Source of the DNA: JAFDXJ01 sp039811225
Lineage (GTDB): Bacteria; Bacteroidota; Bacteroidia; Chitinophagales; Chitinophagaceae
DNA: 64,000 nucleotides
NCBI GenBank assembly: GCA_039811225.1
Contig: JBDHYG010000003.1
Location: 1-64,000, forward strand
Direction of reading: 5' to 3'
Each line of letters begins with the position of its first letter. The stretch's first letter is position 1. The notes below the pieces were generated by a model. That model saw only the letters and a list, made by a program, of their open reading frames with translations. It ran no database searches and was not told the DNA's origin. Shown in pieces: positions 16,933 to 25,787 of this stretch. Made by a program: the position numbers and the translations under genes.

Positions 16933-18042
16933 ATGGCAAAAGTAAAAAAGCAAACTAAAAAACAAATCCTGACAAATGCCTCATTGGATTTTTTAAAAAA
17001 GTATATCAATAACCCGTCTCCTGTTGGATTTGAAAGCAGTGGCCAGAAATTATGGCTGGAATATTTAAAACCTTACATCGATACACATTTTGTCGATCCA
17101 TATGGAACAGCGGTAGGTATTGTCAACCCGGATGCACCGTTCAAAGTAGTTATTGAAGCGCATGCAGATGAAATCAGTTGGTTTGTAAATTATATCACGG
17201 ATAAAGGCCTGATATATTTGAAACGGAATGGGGGCGTGGACCATCAGGTGGCTCCGGCCAAAAGGGTCTTGATACATGGAAAGAGGGGACCGGTTAAAGC
17301 GGTGTTTGGCTGGCCGGCTATTCATACAAGAATGGGCGGTGGAGAAAAGGAAACACAACCCAAAGTGGATAACCTGTTTTTGGATTGCGGTGCTTCCAAT
17401 AAAAAAGAAGTAGAGCAGTTGGGGGTGCATGTAGGCGCTGTGGTTACGTATGAAGAAGGCTTTGACCAGTTGGCCAATGATTTTTATATCGGCCGTGCTT
17501 TTGACAATCGCATCGGCGGTTTTATGATTGCTGAAGTTGCCCGCCTGTTGAAAGAAAATAAAAAGAAATTACCTTTTGCTTTGTATGTAGTGAATTCGGT
17601 GCAGGAAGAAATTGGGTTACGTGGTGCAGAAATGATTGCCCGCCGCATAAAACCGGATATTGCCATAGTCACCGATGTAACTCATGATACGCAAACGCCC
17701 ATGATCAATAAAATCATAGAAGGAGATATCGCCTGCGGCAAAGGGCCATCTCTCGCTTATGGCCCGGCCATTCATAATAAATTACTGGACCTGGTACAGG
17801 ATGTTGCCCGGAAAAATAAAATTGATGTACAAAACCGTGCATTGAGCCGGAGTACCGGTACAGATACTGATAGTTTTGCGTATGCCCATGAAGGCTGCCC
17901 TTCGGTATTGATTTCTATTCCCTTGCGGTATATGCATACAACAGTGGAGATGTTGCATAAAAAAGATATTGAAGCAACCATTCAGTTGATGTATGAGACC
18001 CTGCTGGCGCTTTCACCCAAAACGAATTTGAGTTATTTGTAA
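16933..18042 (+). CDS. M42 family metallo-aminopeptidase (glutamyl aminopeptidase/TET type)
   Basis: 369 residues. Zinc ligands and catalytic residues appear in order: EAHADEI (His), GRAFDNRIGG (bridging Asp), VNSVQEEIGLRGA (catalytic Glu pair), IAIVTDVTHD (Asp) and, near the end, RYMHTTVEM (His). Family members form large tetrahedral assemblies and trim peptides in the cytoplasm; no signal peptide is seen here. Stands in its own unit. Confidence 0.92.
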   Translation: MAKVKKQTKKQILTNASLDFLKKYINNPSPVGFESSGQKLWLEYLKPYIDTHFVDPYGTAVGIVNPDAPFKVVIEAHADEISWFVNYITDKGLIYLKRNGGVDHQVAPAKRVLIHGKRGPVKAVFGWPAIHTRMGGGEKETQPKVDNLFLDCGASNKKEVEQLGVHVGAVVTYEEGFDQLANDFYIGRAFDNRIGGFMIAEVARLLKENKKKLPFALYVVNSVQEEIGLRGAEMIARRIKPDIAIVTDVTHDTQTPMINKIIEGDIACGKGPSLAYGPAIHNKLLDLVQDVARKNKIDVQNRALSRSTGTDTDSFAYAHEGCPSVLISIPLRYMHTTVEMLHKKDIEATIQLMYETLLALSPKTNLSYL

Positions 18043-18221
18043 GTGTTCATTGCCTATATCTTAAAATCAGAAAGAATCAAAATAAGCATGACTTATTTAG
18101 GTGGGACTCCTGTTGTTTCTTTTGCATCCATAAAATACAGGACAATAAAATCCTTATTTCATATACACGTTTGTGAATAATTTTTTGAAATGCGGAAAGA
18201 GGTTATAAAAATTGAATTTGT

Positions 18222-18229
18222 TAAATTTG
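18222..18229 (+). promoter_or_regulatory. Putative -7 promoter element for the GATase gene
   Basis: TAAATTTG fits TAnnTTTG and lies 16 bp before the ATG at 18246. No clear -33 partner. Confidence 0.4.
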
Positions 18230-18245
18230 TATATTCTAATCTTAT

Positions 18246-19067
18246 ATGAAAGTACGAATAGCTATTCTGGATATGAATGAAGGGCATGAAAACCAGGGCA
18301 TGCGTTGTATCAAGGAAATTGTAAACCAGTGGTCGGAAATTAACGGCTATCAATTATATTATCAGACTTTTGATGTGCGGTTAAAGGAAGAGTTGCCGGC
18401 GCTTGATTTTGATATTTATATTTCCAGTGGTGGCCCGGGTTCCCCGCTCGAAAGTGAAGGCACCGTATGGGAAAATAAATTTTTTGACCTCATTGGGGAG
18501 GTTGAGAAATGGAATAATGATATCGCTAATTATCCTAAGAAACATTTCTTTTTTATTTGCCATAGTTTCCAGTTGGCATGCCGGTATTACAAAATTGCCA
18601 AAGTCTGCGCCCGTAAGTCCACGGCATTTGGTGTATTTCCTATACACATGCTGGGTGATGGCAAAGAAGAAATTGTATTCGATGGCTTACGGGATCCTTT
18701 TTATGCCGTTGAAAGCCGCGATTTCCAGGTGATACAGCCCAATCATAACCGGGTAAAATTCCTGGGTGCCCGGATTTTAGCCATTGAAAAAGACCGGCCG
18801 CATGTTCCTTTTGAAAGAGCGGTGGAGGCTATTCGGTTCAATGATTATTTTATCGGCACACAATTTCATCCTGAAGCAGATGCCACTGGTATGCACATGT
18901 ATTTACAACGGGAGGATAAGAAAAAACATGTAATAGAAACACACGGTGAAAAGAAATGGCATAGCATGATAGAGCAATTGAATGATCCGGATAAAATCCT
19001 TTATACCTATGCGCATATATTGCCGAATTTTTTAAATAATGCAGTAGCCCAGTTAGTCACTGCTTAG
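18246..19067 (+). CDS. Class I glutamine amidotransferase-like protein
   Basis: 273 residues. The triad is visible: nucleophile C105 in FFICHSFQL, H208 and E210 in GTQFHPEAD. The oxyanion strand SSGGPGSP also fits. It resembles stand-alone GMP-synthase-type GATase domains without an attached synthetase, which in other bacteria hydrolyse gamma-glutamyl compounds or act with a separate partner. No partner synthetase is adjacent. Its 3' end overlaps the convergent CbpM-like gene by 15 bp. Confidence 0.85.
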   Translation: MKVRIAILDMNEGHENQGMRCIKEIVNQWSEINGYQLYYQTFDVRLKEELPALDFDIYISSGGPGSPLESEGTVWENKFFDLIGEVEKWNNDIANYPKKHFFFICHSFQLACRYYKIAKVCARKSTAFGVFPIHMLGDGKEEIVFDGLRDPFYAVESRDFQVIQPNHNRVKFLGARILAIEKDRPHVPFERAVEAIRFNDYFIGTQFHPEADATGMHMYLQREDKKKHVIETHGEKKWHSMIEQLNDPDKILYTYAHILPNFLNNAVAQLVTA

Positions 19068-19367
19068 GTTATCTTCTTCCCAATTAAAGTAGGGTAACCT
19101 GTTTCGGAGGAGATTCAATTCTGCCTGCATGTGTTCAATTTTATCCAATAACGGAATGATGGCTTCCAGCCCTTCGATATTGATGCCAAGCTCCTGGTGC
19201 AGGCGCAGCATTTTTTCAATACGCGGAATATCTTCTTCTTCAATAGTAGGCTTTGTTTCGATACGGGTAAATTGTATCAGGCCCGATTCATTCAGGGAAT
19301 ATAAAAAGTTATATTCTATTTCGTAATGCCTGCAAAATTCTTCAACAGGGATAAGATGCTTTTCCAT
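19053..19367 (-). CDS. CbpM-like chaperone modulator
   Basis: 104 residues, MerR-like helical fold: LIPVEEFCRHYEIEYNFLYSL, a DIPRIEKMLRLHQELGINIEG linker, and a C-terminal coiled coil. CbpM binds the J domain of CbpA and inhibits it. It lies 10 bp after the J-domain gene on the same strand, the standard arrangement, which supports the call. Confidence 0.85.
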   Translation of the reverse strand: MEKHLIPVEEFCRHYEIEYNFLYSLNESGLIQFTRIETKPTIEEEDIPRIEKMLRLHQELGINIEGLEAIIPLLDKIEHMQAELNLLRNRLPYFNWEEDNLSSD

Positions 19368-19377
19368 ATGCCCGGTT

Positions 19378-20277
19378 TTATTTTCGTTTTAAATCAGCTA
19401 ATTCTTTGAATAACTGTTTTTCTTTATCTGACAGCCCCGTAGGGATTTTTATGATCCAGGTTACATATAAATTGCCGTACTGTCCTTCTTTTTTATACAA
19501 AGGAAAACCCTTTCCGGCCAGTTTTATTTTAGCGCCATTCTGTGTTTCCGGTTTTACTTTTATTTTCACTTTTCCACTCATGGTTTGAATGGTCACTTCG
19601 CCACCCAGGATGGCGGTATAAAGATCCAATTCCACATTCGTGTAAAGATCATTGCCTACCCGTTTAAAATTTTTATCCTCCATGATGGTAAAAGTTATAT
19701 ACAAATCACCGGCTGGTCCGCCGTGCATTCCGGGTCCACCATAGCCTTTTAATTTTATTTTCTGATTATTTTCAATACCTGCAGGAATGGTGATGCGTAC
19801 ATTTTTTCCCTGCACATTCAATACCTGCTGATGGGTGGTATATGCCTGTTCTAATGTAAGTTGTAAAGCCGATTGATAATCCTGCCCGCGGTATTTTACA
19901 TGGCCACCCTGGCGGGTACCGGCCCGGCCAAACAGCGATTCAAAGAAACTGGAAAAACCACCTTCTCCCATATCAAAGTTTTCAAATCCCTGGAATTGGT
20001 CCTGTGTGCCATGGCTACCGTATTGCTGTTGGGCTGCTTCGTAGGCATCGGCATGCTTCCAGTTTTCGCCATACTGGTCATATTTTTTTCTTTTCTCCGG
20101 ATCACTGAGCACTTCATTGGCTTCATTGATTTGTTGAAATTTCTGATGTGCAGATTGATCATTGGGATTCAGGTCGGGATGATATTTGCGGGCAAGTTTG
20201 CGATAAGCTTTTTTGATATCATCGGCAGATGCATTTTTGGAAACCCCTAATACCTGGTAATAATCTATAAAATTCAT
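19378..20277 (-). CDS. CbpA-type DnaJ-family co-chaperone
   Basis: 299 residues. The J domain has HPD at 33-35 (RKYHPDLNPND); a Gly/Phe-rich linker follows (about 75-120), then two C-terminal substrate-binding domains. The zinc-finger cysteines of DnaJ are absent, so it is CbpA-type. It recruits Hsp70 (DnaK) to clients. Operon with the CbpM-like modulator. Confidence 0.93.
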   Translation of the reverse strand: MNFIDYYQVLGVSKNASADDIKKAYRKLARKYHPDLNPNDQSAHQKFQQINEANEVLSDPEKRKKYDQYGENWKHADAYEAAQQQYGSHGTQDQFQGFENFDMGEGGFSSFFESLFGRAGTRQGGHVKYRGQDYQSALQLTLEQAYTTHQQVLNVQGKNVRITIPAGIENNQKIKLKGYGGPGMHGGPAGDLYITFTIMEDKNFKRVGNDLYTNVELDLYTAILGGEVTIQTMSGKVKIKVKPETQNGAKIKLAGKGFPLYKKEGQYGNLYVTWIIKIPTGLSDKEKQLFKELADLKRK

Positions 20278-20394
20278 GGAAAGAAAGGTTTACTATACAG
20301 CCGGTTAAAATTAATTAAAAATATTTTTTTCGTAAGCGTTAGCCGGGTCTTTGCTTAAATCTTAACAACAAGAATAGTTACTAAAATTTTCAAT

Positions 20395-20832
20395 TTATCC
20401 TATCCAGGAGAAATTTTTATCCATTGGCATTTTGCTAAATACATCTATTGCAATTTCCGGGGGTATGGTGAGTTTACGCAGGCGGGTATCCATCCAGGCG
20501 CCTTCTACCGTGATGTGTGCACATATAGTTTCCCCGTTTTTTACAATATCATGTTGAATTGCCCAACGGCCAAAATTACGTGTGGCTTTCAGCAACTGCA
20601 GGGAAATGGTGATGTGGTCGCCAAAGACAATTTCCCTTTTAAACCGGGCTTCTTCCCGGAATAAAATAGGGCCAATATGATGTTGCAACATGACCGTTGC
20701 CGTAAGGCCACAATCATATAAAAAATTGGTTCGAATCATGGCGCCCCAATCGTAATAAACCGAATGACGTAAATGAAAATTCGGATCCAGGTCGCTCCAG
20801 CGAATATCCATTTCTTTCTGGTATGATTCCAT
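20395..20832 (-). CDS. Acyl-CoA thioesterase, hot-dog fold (4HBT/YbgC type)
   Basis: 145 residues. IRWSDLDPNFHLRHSVYYDW is the family N-terminal motif, with Asp in the active-site position, followed by the hot-dog helix. Such enzymes hydrolyse short or aromatic acyl-CoAs. It starts 5 bp after the SprT-like gene stop, last gene of a probable five-gene reverse-strand operon. Confidence 0.83.
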   Translation of the reverse strand: MESYQKEMDIRWSDLDPNFHLRHSVYYDWGAMIRTNFLYDCGLTATVMLQHHIGPILFREEARFKREIVFGDHITISLQLLKATRNFGRWAIQHDIVKNGETICAHITVEGAWMDTRLRKLTIPPEIAIDVFSKMPMDKNFSWIG

Positions 20833-20837
20833 ATAAA

Positions 20838-21473
20838 TTAATTTGTGTGAAGGGATTTTTGTATTGGGAAGACTTCATACAATGCGCTGAAGGTATAAAG
20901 TTTTCCGCTGGGTATTTCACTGCAGACATAACGAGTCCGGTTTTTTTTCAGCAAGGTAAATGAGCGGCCATCTGCTGTACGAAAGGTGGTACCCATCGCC
21001 AATGTTTCAATAAGTATACCTTTTTGCCGGGAATCATATTGCTTCAATACCCGGCTGAGCACGAGATCGCCACAGGCGCTGGCACCGGGATTTTTCAGCG
21101 ATTGCAATACTGCCCGGCTAATATCTTCCGGAAAAATTTTCTCCTGTAAAAAGGAGGCCAATAAGTGTTTATAAATTTCTTTCCATTCTTTTCCATGCGC
21201 CATGATCCGCGGGCCATGCAGTTCGAATGCCAGTAAATGGGCAAGCTCATGTAAAAGAGTGATGAGAAATTCATATTTGTTCAGGTTGCCATTGATGGAG
21301 ATCCGGTGATTTTTTCCGGCGACAGCATTGCGGTACACACCCAGTAAAGTTTTCCGCTGGCGGGTAATGGTGAGTTCCACTTTATACTGATGCAGGTATT
21401 GCACCACTTTATCAAAACTTCCCGGTGGAATAAATTCCTGTAACCGGCGCATGGGTTGTTCATTTCTGGCCAT
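20838..21473 (-). CDS. SprT-like zinc metalloprotease-domain protein
   Basis: 211 residues. Zinc site H75-E-L-A-H79 with third ligand H93 in MAHGKEWKEI, the SprT/Spartan arrangement. The C-terminal part ends in a small beta domain but lacks the four-cysteine zinc ribbon of longer SprT proteins. M8 is an alternative start. The start overlaps the end of the upstream membrane protein gene by 14 bp. Function in bacteria is not settled. Confidence 0.82.
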   Translation of the reverse strand: MARNEQPMRRLQEFIPPGSFDKVVQYLHQYKVELTITRQRKTLLGVYRNAVAGKNHRISINGNLNKYEFLITLLHELAHLLAFELHGPRIMAHGKEWKEIYKHLLASFLQEKIFPEDISRAVLQSLKNPGASACGDLVLSRVLKQYDSRQKGILIETLAMGTTFRTADGRSFTLLKKNRTRYVCSEIPSGKLYTFSALYEVFPIQKSLHTN

Positions 21474-21864
21474 TATCCCGGTTCAGTTTGGAAGCATTAC
21501 GAATTTCAATAACCGTATAGATCACGTACAAACCCATAGAAGCGATCACTCCGGGAATATTCCGGCTTTCTTTTGCCAAAGCAAGATAGGCCAGGGCAGA
21601 AAGGGCAAGCACCATCAGCTTAATAAAAGAGGCCGCCATTACACTCCGTACAAATACCTGCGGGTTCGGGTTTTTCACGGCGGAAATGTGCATCAACAAG
21701 GCAATGACGGAAAGGATAAAAAGAATAATATTGGCGCCTAATATAACACTGGCATCAATCCCTTTTTCATGCAGGAAAGCCTGTAAGAATAAACAGGCCG
21801 AATTGATGATAATAAAGATCAGTAAGATGGGTAAAAAATATTTTCTGTAATTGATTTTTTTCAT
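21460..21864 (-). CDS. Four-helix membrane protein near atpZ
   Basis: 134 residues with four hydrophobic helices (about 10-28, 41-62, 75-95 and 102-120). I do not recognise a named family with certainty. In many Bacteroidota a similar small membrane protein sits between atpZ and atpB, so an accessory role in ATP synthase assembly is a reasonable guess; here the atp operon is 7 kb away. Confidence 0.6.
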   Translation of the reverse strand: MKKINYRKYFLPILLIFIIINSACLFLQAFLHEKGIDASVILGANIILFILSVIALLMHISAVKNPNPQVFVRSVMAASFIKLMVLALSALAYLALAKESRNIPGVIASMGLYVIYTVIEIRNASKLNRDNGQK

Positions 21865-21973
21865 GCAAAATTATTTTAGGAGCTTTCGTGTTTGTTGCTT
21901 TTGTTTATGAAATTCATGGAAAAATTTTTCCTGATGCTGAAGGGCAAAAGTCTCTTTTTTTGTTTAAAAAATA

Positions 21974-22198
21974 TTATTCTTTACCCGAAGTGTCTTTCAC
22001 AATTTTTAAAAATAATACAACCAGGAAAACCAGGGGTGCCAGCCACACCAGTAACGGAAATTGCCATCCTATCCACTTATCTGCATGGTAGCCTGCAAAG
22101 GCAGCCATGCCCAGGGAAAGCAGGATTTGTGTACCCATGCCCGCATATTTCCAGAGTAATTGTTTGCCCTTTTCATTTCCCTTTCGCTTATCCATCAT
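21974..22198 (-). CDS. atpZ: AtpZ/AtpI family protein (ATP synthase accessory)
   Basis: 74 residues, two helices: YAGMGTQILLSLGMAAFAGY with HADKWIG between them, then FPLLVWLAPLVFLVVLFLKI. This matches the AtpZ hairpin. Family members assist F0 assembly or Mg2+ supply. It lies 2 bp after the preceding gene on the reverse strand. Confidence 0.8.
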   Translation of the reverse strand: MMDKRKGNEKGKQLLWKYAGMGTQILLSLGMAAFAGYHADKWIGWQFPLLVWLAPLVFLVVLFLKIVKDTSGKE

Positions 22199-22200
22199 AG

Positions 22201-22662
22201 TTAGTCTTTGGAAATTTCACGGGGTGTAATTTTCAGGGGCACGGTATCTTTTTGCACCAGGTCATTTCCCGATAAAACTTTCTTTAAATCATCCAGGTAT
22301 TTTTGTTTATATAAAATAGCCTGCTCCAGTGAATCGGTTCGTATTTTAATAGCCTGGAGTTCCGTTTTACTTTCCCTGTCCCCATAGCCCGGGATGTAAT
22401 ATTTCAGGGGGGAAAAACTGATCAGGGCAATACAAAAAACGATTAGTAAGACCAGCAGGGTGGATATAAACATATACACCCGCAAACGGGATAATTTGAA
22501 AGCGATAACTTCTTCAAAGCTATCCTCATTCAGGATGACCAACCGGTAATGGTTCTGGCGCCGTTGGATGGCTGGTTTCTTTTCTTTGTCCGGCATGGCT
22601 GATTTTAAAAAATAAAGGTAATCATAAAAAAAGTTTTTCGAAAATAGCCGTTCCCAAACCAA
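22201..22662 (-). CDS. Membrane-anchored protein like the N-terminal half of Bacteroidota M23 peptidases
   Basis: 153 residues. HYRLVILNEDSFEEVIAFKL, then a membrane helix (about 63-83), then FSPLKYYIPGYGDRESKT and a coiled coil. This is the N-terminal architecture of many Bacteroidota M23 peptidases, but the LytM domain is missing; only 2 bp separate it from atpZ, so there is no space for one. It may act as a scaffold only. Alternative start at M24 (MPDKEKKPAIQRRQ) would shorten it by 23 residues and fits as well. Confidence 0.65.
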   Translation of the reverse strand: MVWERLFSKNFFYDYLYFLKSAMPDKEKKPAIQRRQNHYRLVILNEDSFEEVIAFKLSRLRVYMFISTLLVLLIVFCIALISFSPLKYYIPGYGDRESKTELQAIKIRTDSLEQAILYKQKYLDDLKKVLSGNDLVQKDTVPLKITPREISKD

Positions 22663-22668
22663 TCGGCT

Positions 22669-22676
22669 TATATTTG
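22669..22676 (+). promoter_or_regulatory. Putative -7 promoter element of the SprE-like gene
   Basis: TATATTTG fits TAnnTTTG in the 87-bp divergent region, 73 bp before the ATG at 22750. Confidence 0.4.
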
Positions 22677-22749
22677 ACTTGTCTGTACAATAAAAAAATA
22701 AAATAAAAATAATTTATCCAATTTCAGGCACTGGATACGTTATTATGGT

Positions 22750-25689
22750 ATGATGGGCATGCTTAAAAAGTTTTTGGCAGTTTACCTCTTCATGTGTACC
22801 GGCCTGGTTGTATTTTCCCAGCCTGGTTCCACTATTGAATTAAACAAACCATCACCATATGAAAACCGCACCTTAGGTTCCGAAAAAACGAAAGAAGGAA
22901 AAATTGGTTTTGGCAAAAAACTGTTTCAAAACACCATAACTCATTACAATTATTATTTTAATGCGGCGGCGAAACTGCAAGAGATCCTCGACCAGGCCAA
23001 AGAGGCCTTCCGCGATGACTATTCAAAATTATTGCCTTTCTATAATTATTCATTGGAAATAACCGCCGGCAATACCAATATTGATTCGGTGATTTATAAA
23101 TGCAATGCCGGTATCCTGCTGCATGACCTCCGAAATGACTGGGTAGATAATTTGTACCTGCTCCTTGGAGAAGCTTATTATTTCCGGAAAAATTTTGATT
23201 CAGCGGCTGCCGTTTTTCAATACATCAATTATGCTTTTGCGCCCAAAGATGAAGGTTATGATATTCCGGTAGGCAGTAATGTAAGCAGTAAGAACGGCGT
23301 CTTCAGTATTTCCACAGAAGAAAAAAAAGATAATATCCTACGCCGGACATTTACCACACCCGGCAACCGCAATGATGCCCTGGTATGGATGGCCAAAAAT
23401 TTTATTGCCGAAAAAGAATATGAAAAATCAGCAGGTGTCCTGGAAATCCTGCGCAACGATCCTGTCTTTCCCGAAAGACTCCAACCAGCTTTGCATGAAA
23501 CGCTGGCCTTCTTATTTTATCAGCTGACGATGTACGATAGTGCGGCCTATCACCTGGGCCTATCACTGGACCTGGCAAATAACAAACTGGAATATGCCCG
23601 GAAAGAATTTTTAATGGCACAATTGTACCATCTCGCCGGGGATAATGAAAATGCCGTGAAATATTACGATAAAGCCGCACAACACACTACGGACCCCGTA
23701 ATGGAAGTTTATGCCAACCTCAACAGTATCCAGGACGCAGTGATTGATACCGGTACCGTATTGCAACAAAAACTGGATAACCTCTTGCGCCTGGCCAAGC
23801 GGGATAAATACGTAGATAGCCGGGATATTATCTATGCGGCCGCAGCGAAAGTGGCGCAGGATATGAAAAACAATGAGCTGGCTGAAAAACTCCTGAACAA
23901 AAGTATTGCCAGCAATACGGATAATCCGCAACAACGTTCTCTTTCCTTTTTAATGCTTGCCGACATGAAATACAATGCGGCTGATTATGACCAGGCAAAA
24001 ATGAATTATGACAGTGTGGGCATCACCTCTTTAGATAGTATTGACAGGGACAGGGTAAATTACCGGTTGCCGCCGTTGAGTATCATCGCAGAAAATGAAA
24101 AAATTATTTTCACGCAGGACAGTTTGCAGGCGTTAGCCAAAATGCCGGAAAATGATCGGAATGATGCCATTAAAAAAATGGTGCGCTATTTACGAAAATT
24201 AAATGGCCTGGCGGAAGAGCCGGAAGTAAACATTAATGCTGCTGTGCAATTACAATCGGCGCCCATTTTATTTTCCGCGAATAAAGGCGAATGGTATTTC
24301 AATAACCGTTCCCTGAAAAGCCAGGGTTTTAGCCAGTTCCGGGCTACCTGGGGCAACCGGCCCAATGTAGATAACTGGCAACGGCAGGAAGCACTCAGCA
24401 AAATGTTGGCAACAAAAAATTCCTTGAATGGTGGAGAAGGAGGTGATGAAAATGTATCTAACAGCCCGGATGCACAAAATGGAAATACAGCAGATATCAG
24501 TTTTGCCGGCCTGTTGGCCAATATTCCTTTAACAGAAGATCAATTAAAAGCATCCGATAAAAAAATTGCGGATGCCCTGCTGCATATTGGTTTGGCTTTT
24601 CAAAATGGCCTGGCCATTTATTCACCCGCCGTTCAAAAATATGGTACTTTATTCAGCCGGTATCCTGCAACTGAAAATACAGCAGAAGCCTTGTTTAATC
24701 TCTATTATTGTTATTATAAAACCGGCAATAAAACCGGCGCTGATTCTGCACGCCAGGCTCTATTGACGAAATACCCGCAATCGGAATGGGCAATTAAGCT
24801 GAAAGATGCCGGCAAGGAAGCCAGTGCAGCAGCACCAGATGCTGCTACTAAAAAATATAAAGACATTTATACATTGTTTATTGAAGGAGATTTTGAAAAA
24901 GCCAAAGCAGAAAAGAAAATGGCTGATAGCCTCTATGGCCAAACGTACTGGACGCCCCAGCTTTTATACATCGAATCGATTTATTATGTTTCTGTGCGGG
25001 AAGACAGTATCGCTATTAACCGCCTGGATAACCTGGCGAAATTATTTCCCCAATCTCCCCTGGTCGATAAAGCCAATACCATGATTGATGTATTGAAACG
25101 CCGGGCTGAAATAGAATCCTACCTGACCAATTTACAAATCACCCGGCTCAAGGATGACGAGACACCAGTGGTGGATTTGACCCCGGTGCAGACAACCATT
25201 CAAAAGCCCGATACGAAAGTGGATTCTACTGTAGAAAGCCCGGTGAAGCAGGTAGCAAAGAATGTAATGGATACAGCCCACCAGGCGAATACAGTGATCC
25301 GTACCTATGAATTTGATGCGAAGCAACCGCAGTTTGTGGCTATTCTCCTGGACAAAGTCAATAAGGTTTTTGTGAATGAAGCCCGGAATGCATTTGATAA
25401 ATACAATAAGATTAATTTTTATAACCAGAAATTAAATGTGGCAACACAGGTTATTGATGAGCGTTATTCCTTCGTATTGATCGGGCCTTTTGCCGGTGCT
25501 TCGGAAGCGGTTGCTTATGTAGATAAAACAAGGCCTGTTGCAGGCAGCCGGATTATTTCCTGGCTCACGGCAGACAAATTTAAATATACCATTATCAGCC
25601 AATATAACCTGGATGTAATGAAAGAAACAAAAGATGTGGATGGGTATAAGCAATTATTGGAAAAAGTATTGCCCGGAAAATTTGAATAA
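22750..25689 (+). CDS. SprE/PorW-like TPR protein of the type IX secretion system
   Basis: 979 residues. A signal peptide (about 1-24) precedes SPYENRTLGSEKT and FQNTITHYNYYFNAAAKL, which are characteristic of SprE/PorW. TPR-like helical repeats follow (about 115-450 and 590-800), and the C-terminus ends in a small SPOR-like region (QPQFVAILLDKVNKVFVN ... SFVLIGPF). In Flavobacterium and Porphyromonas this protein connects T9SS parts in the periplasm. Several ATGs within the first ten codons (22750, 22753, 22759) make the exact start uncertain. Confidence 0.82.
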   Translation: MMGMLKKFLAVYLFMCTGLVVFSQPGSTIELNKPSPYENRTLGSEKTKEGKIGFGKKLFQNTITHYNYYFNAAAKLQEILDQAKEAFRDDYSKLLPFYNYSLEITAGNTNIDSVIYKCNAGILLHDLRNDWVDNLYLLLGEAYYFRKNFDSAAAVFQYINYAFAPKDEGYDIPVGSNVSSKNGVFSISTEEKKDNILRRTFTTPGNRNDALVWMAKNFIAEKEYEKSAGVLEILRNDPVFPERLQPALHETLAFLFYQLTMYDSAAYHLGLSLDLANNKLEYARKEFLMAQLYHLAGDNENAVKYYDKAAQHTTDPVMEVYANLNSIQDAVIDTGTVLQQKLDNLLRLAKRDKYVDSRDIIYAAAAKVAQDMKNNELAEKLLNKSIASNTDNPQQRSLSFLMLADMKYNAADYDQAKMNYDSVGITSLDSIDRDRVNYRLPPLSIIAENEKIIFTQDSLQALAKMPENDRNDAIKKMVRYLRKLNGLAEEPEVNINAAVQLQSAPILFSANKGEWYFNNRSLKSQGFSQFRATWGNRPNVDNWQRQEALSKMLATKNSLNGGEGGDENVSNSPDAQNGNTADISFAGLLANIPLTEDQLKASDKKIADALLHIGLAFQNGLAIYSPAVQKYGTLFSRYPATENTAEALFNLYYCYYKTGNKTGADSARQALLTKYPQSEWAIKLKDAGKEASAAAPDAATKKYKDIYTLFIEGDFEKAKAEKKMADSLYGQTYWTPQLLYIESIYYVSVREDSIAINRLDNLAKLFPQSPLVDKANTMIDVLKRRAEIESYLTNLQITRLKDDETPVVDLTPVQTTIQKPDTKVDSTVESPVKQVAKNVMDTAHQANTVIRTYEFDAKQPQFVAILLDKVNKVFVNEARNAFDKYNKINFYNQKLNVATQVIDERYSFVLIGPFAGASEAVAYVDKTRPVAGSRIISWLTADKFKYTIISQYNLDVMKETKDVDGYKQLLEKVLPGKFE

Positions 25690-25787
25690 AATAAGAACAC
25701 ATAATTTAATAAAAGATTAGCCGGTGAAAAAAAATCGGAACACAAAAATTTCTTTTTTTTGATTTCCGATAATCCCGGGTTTCCTCC

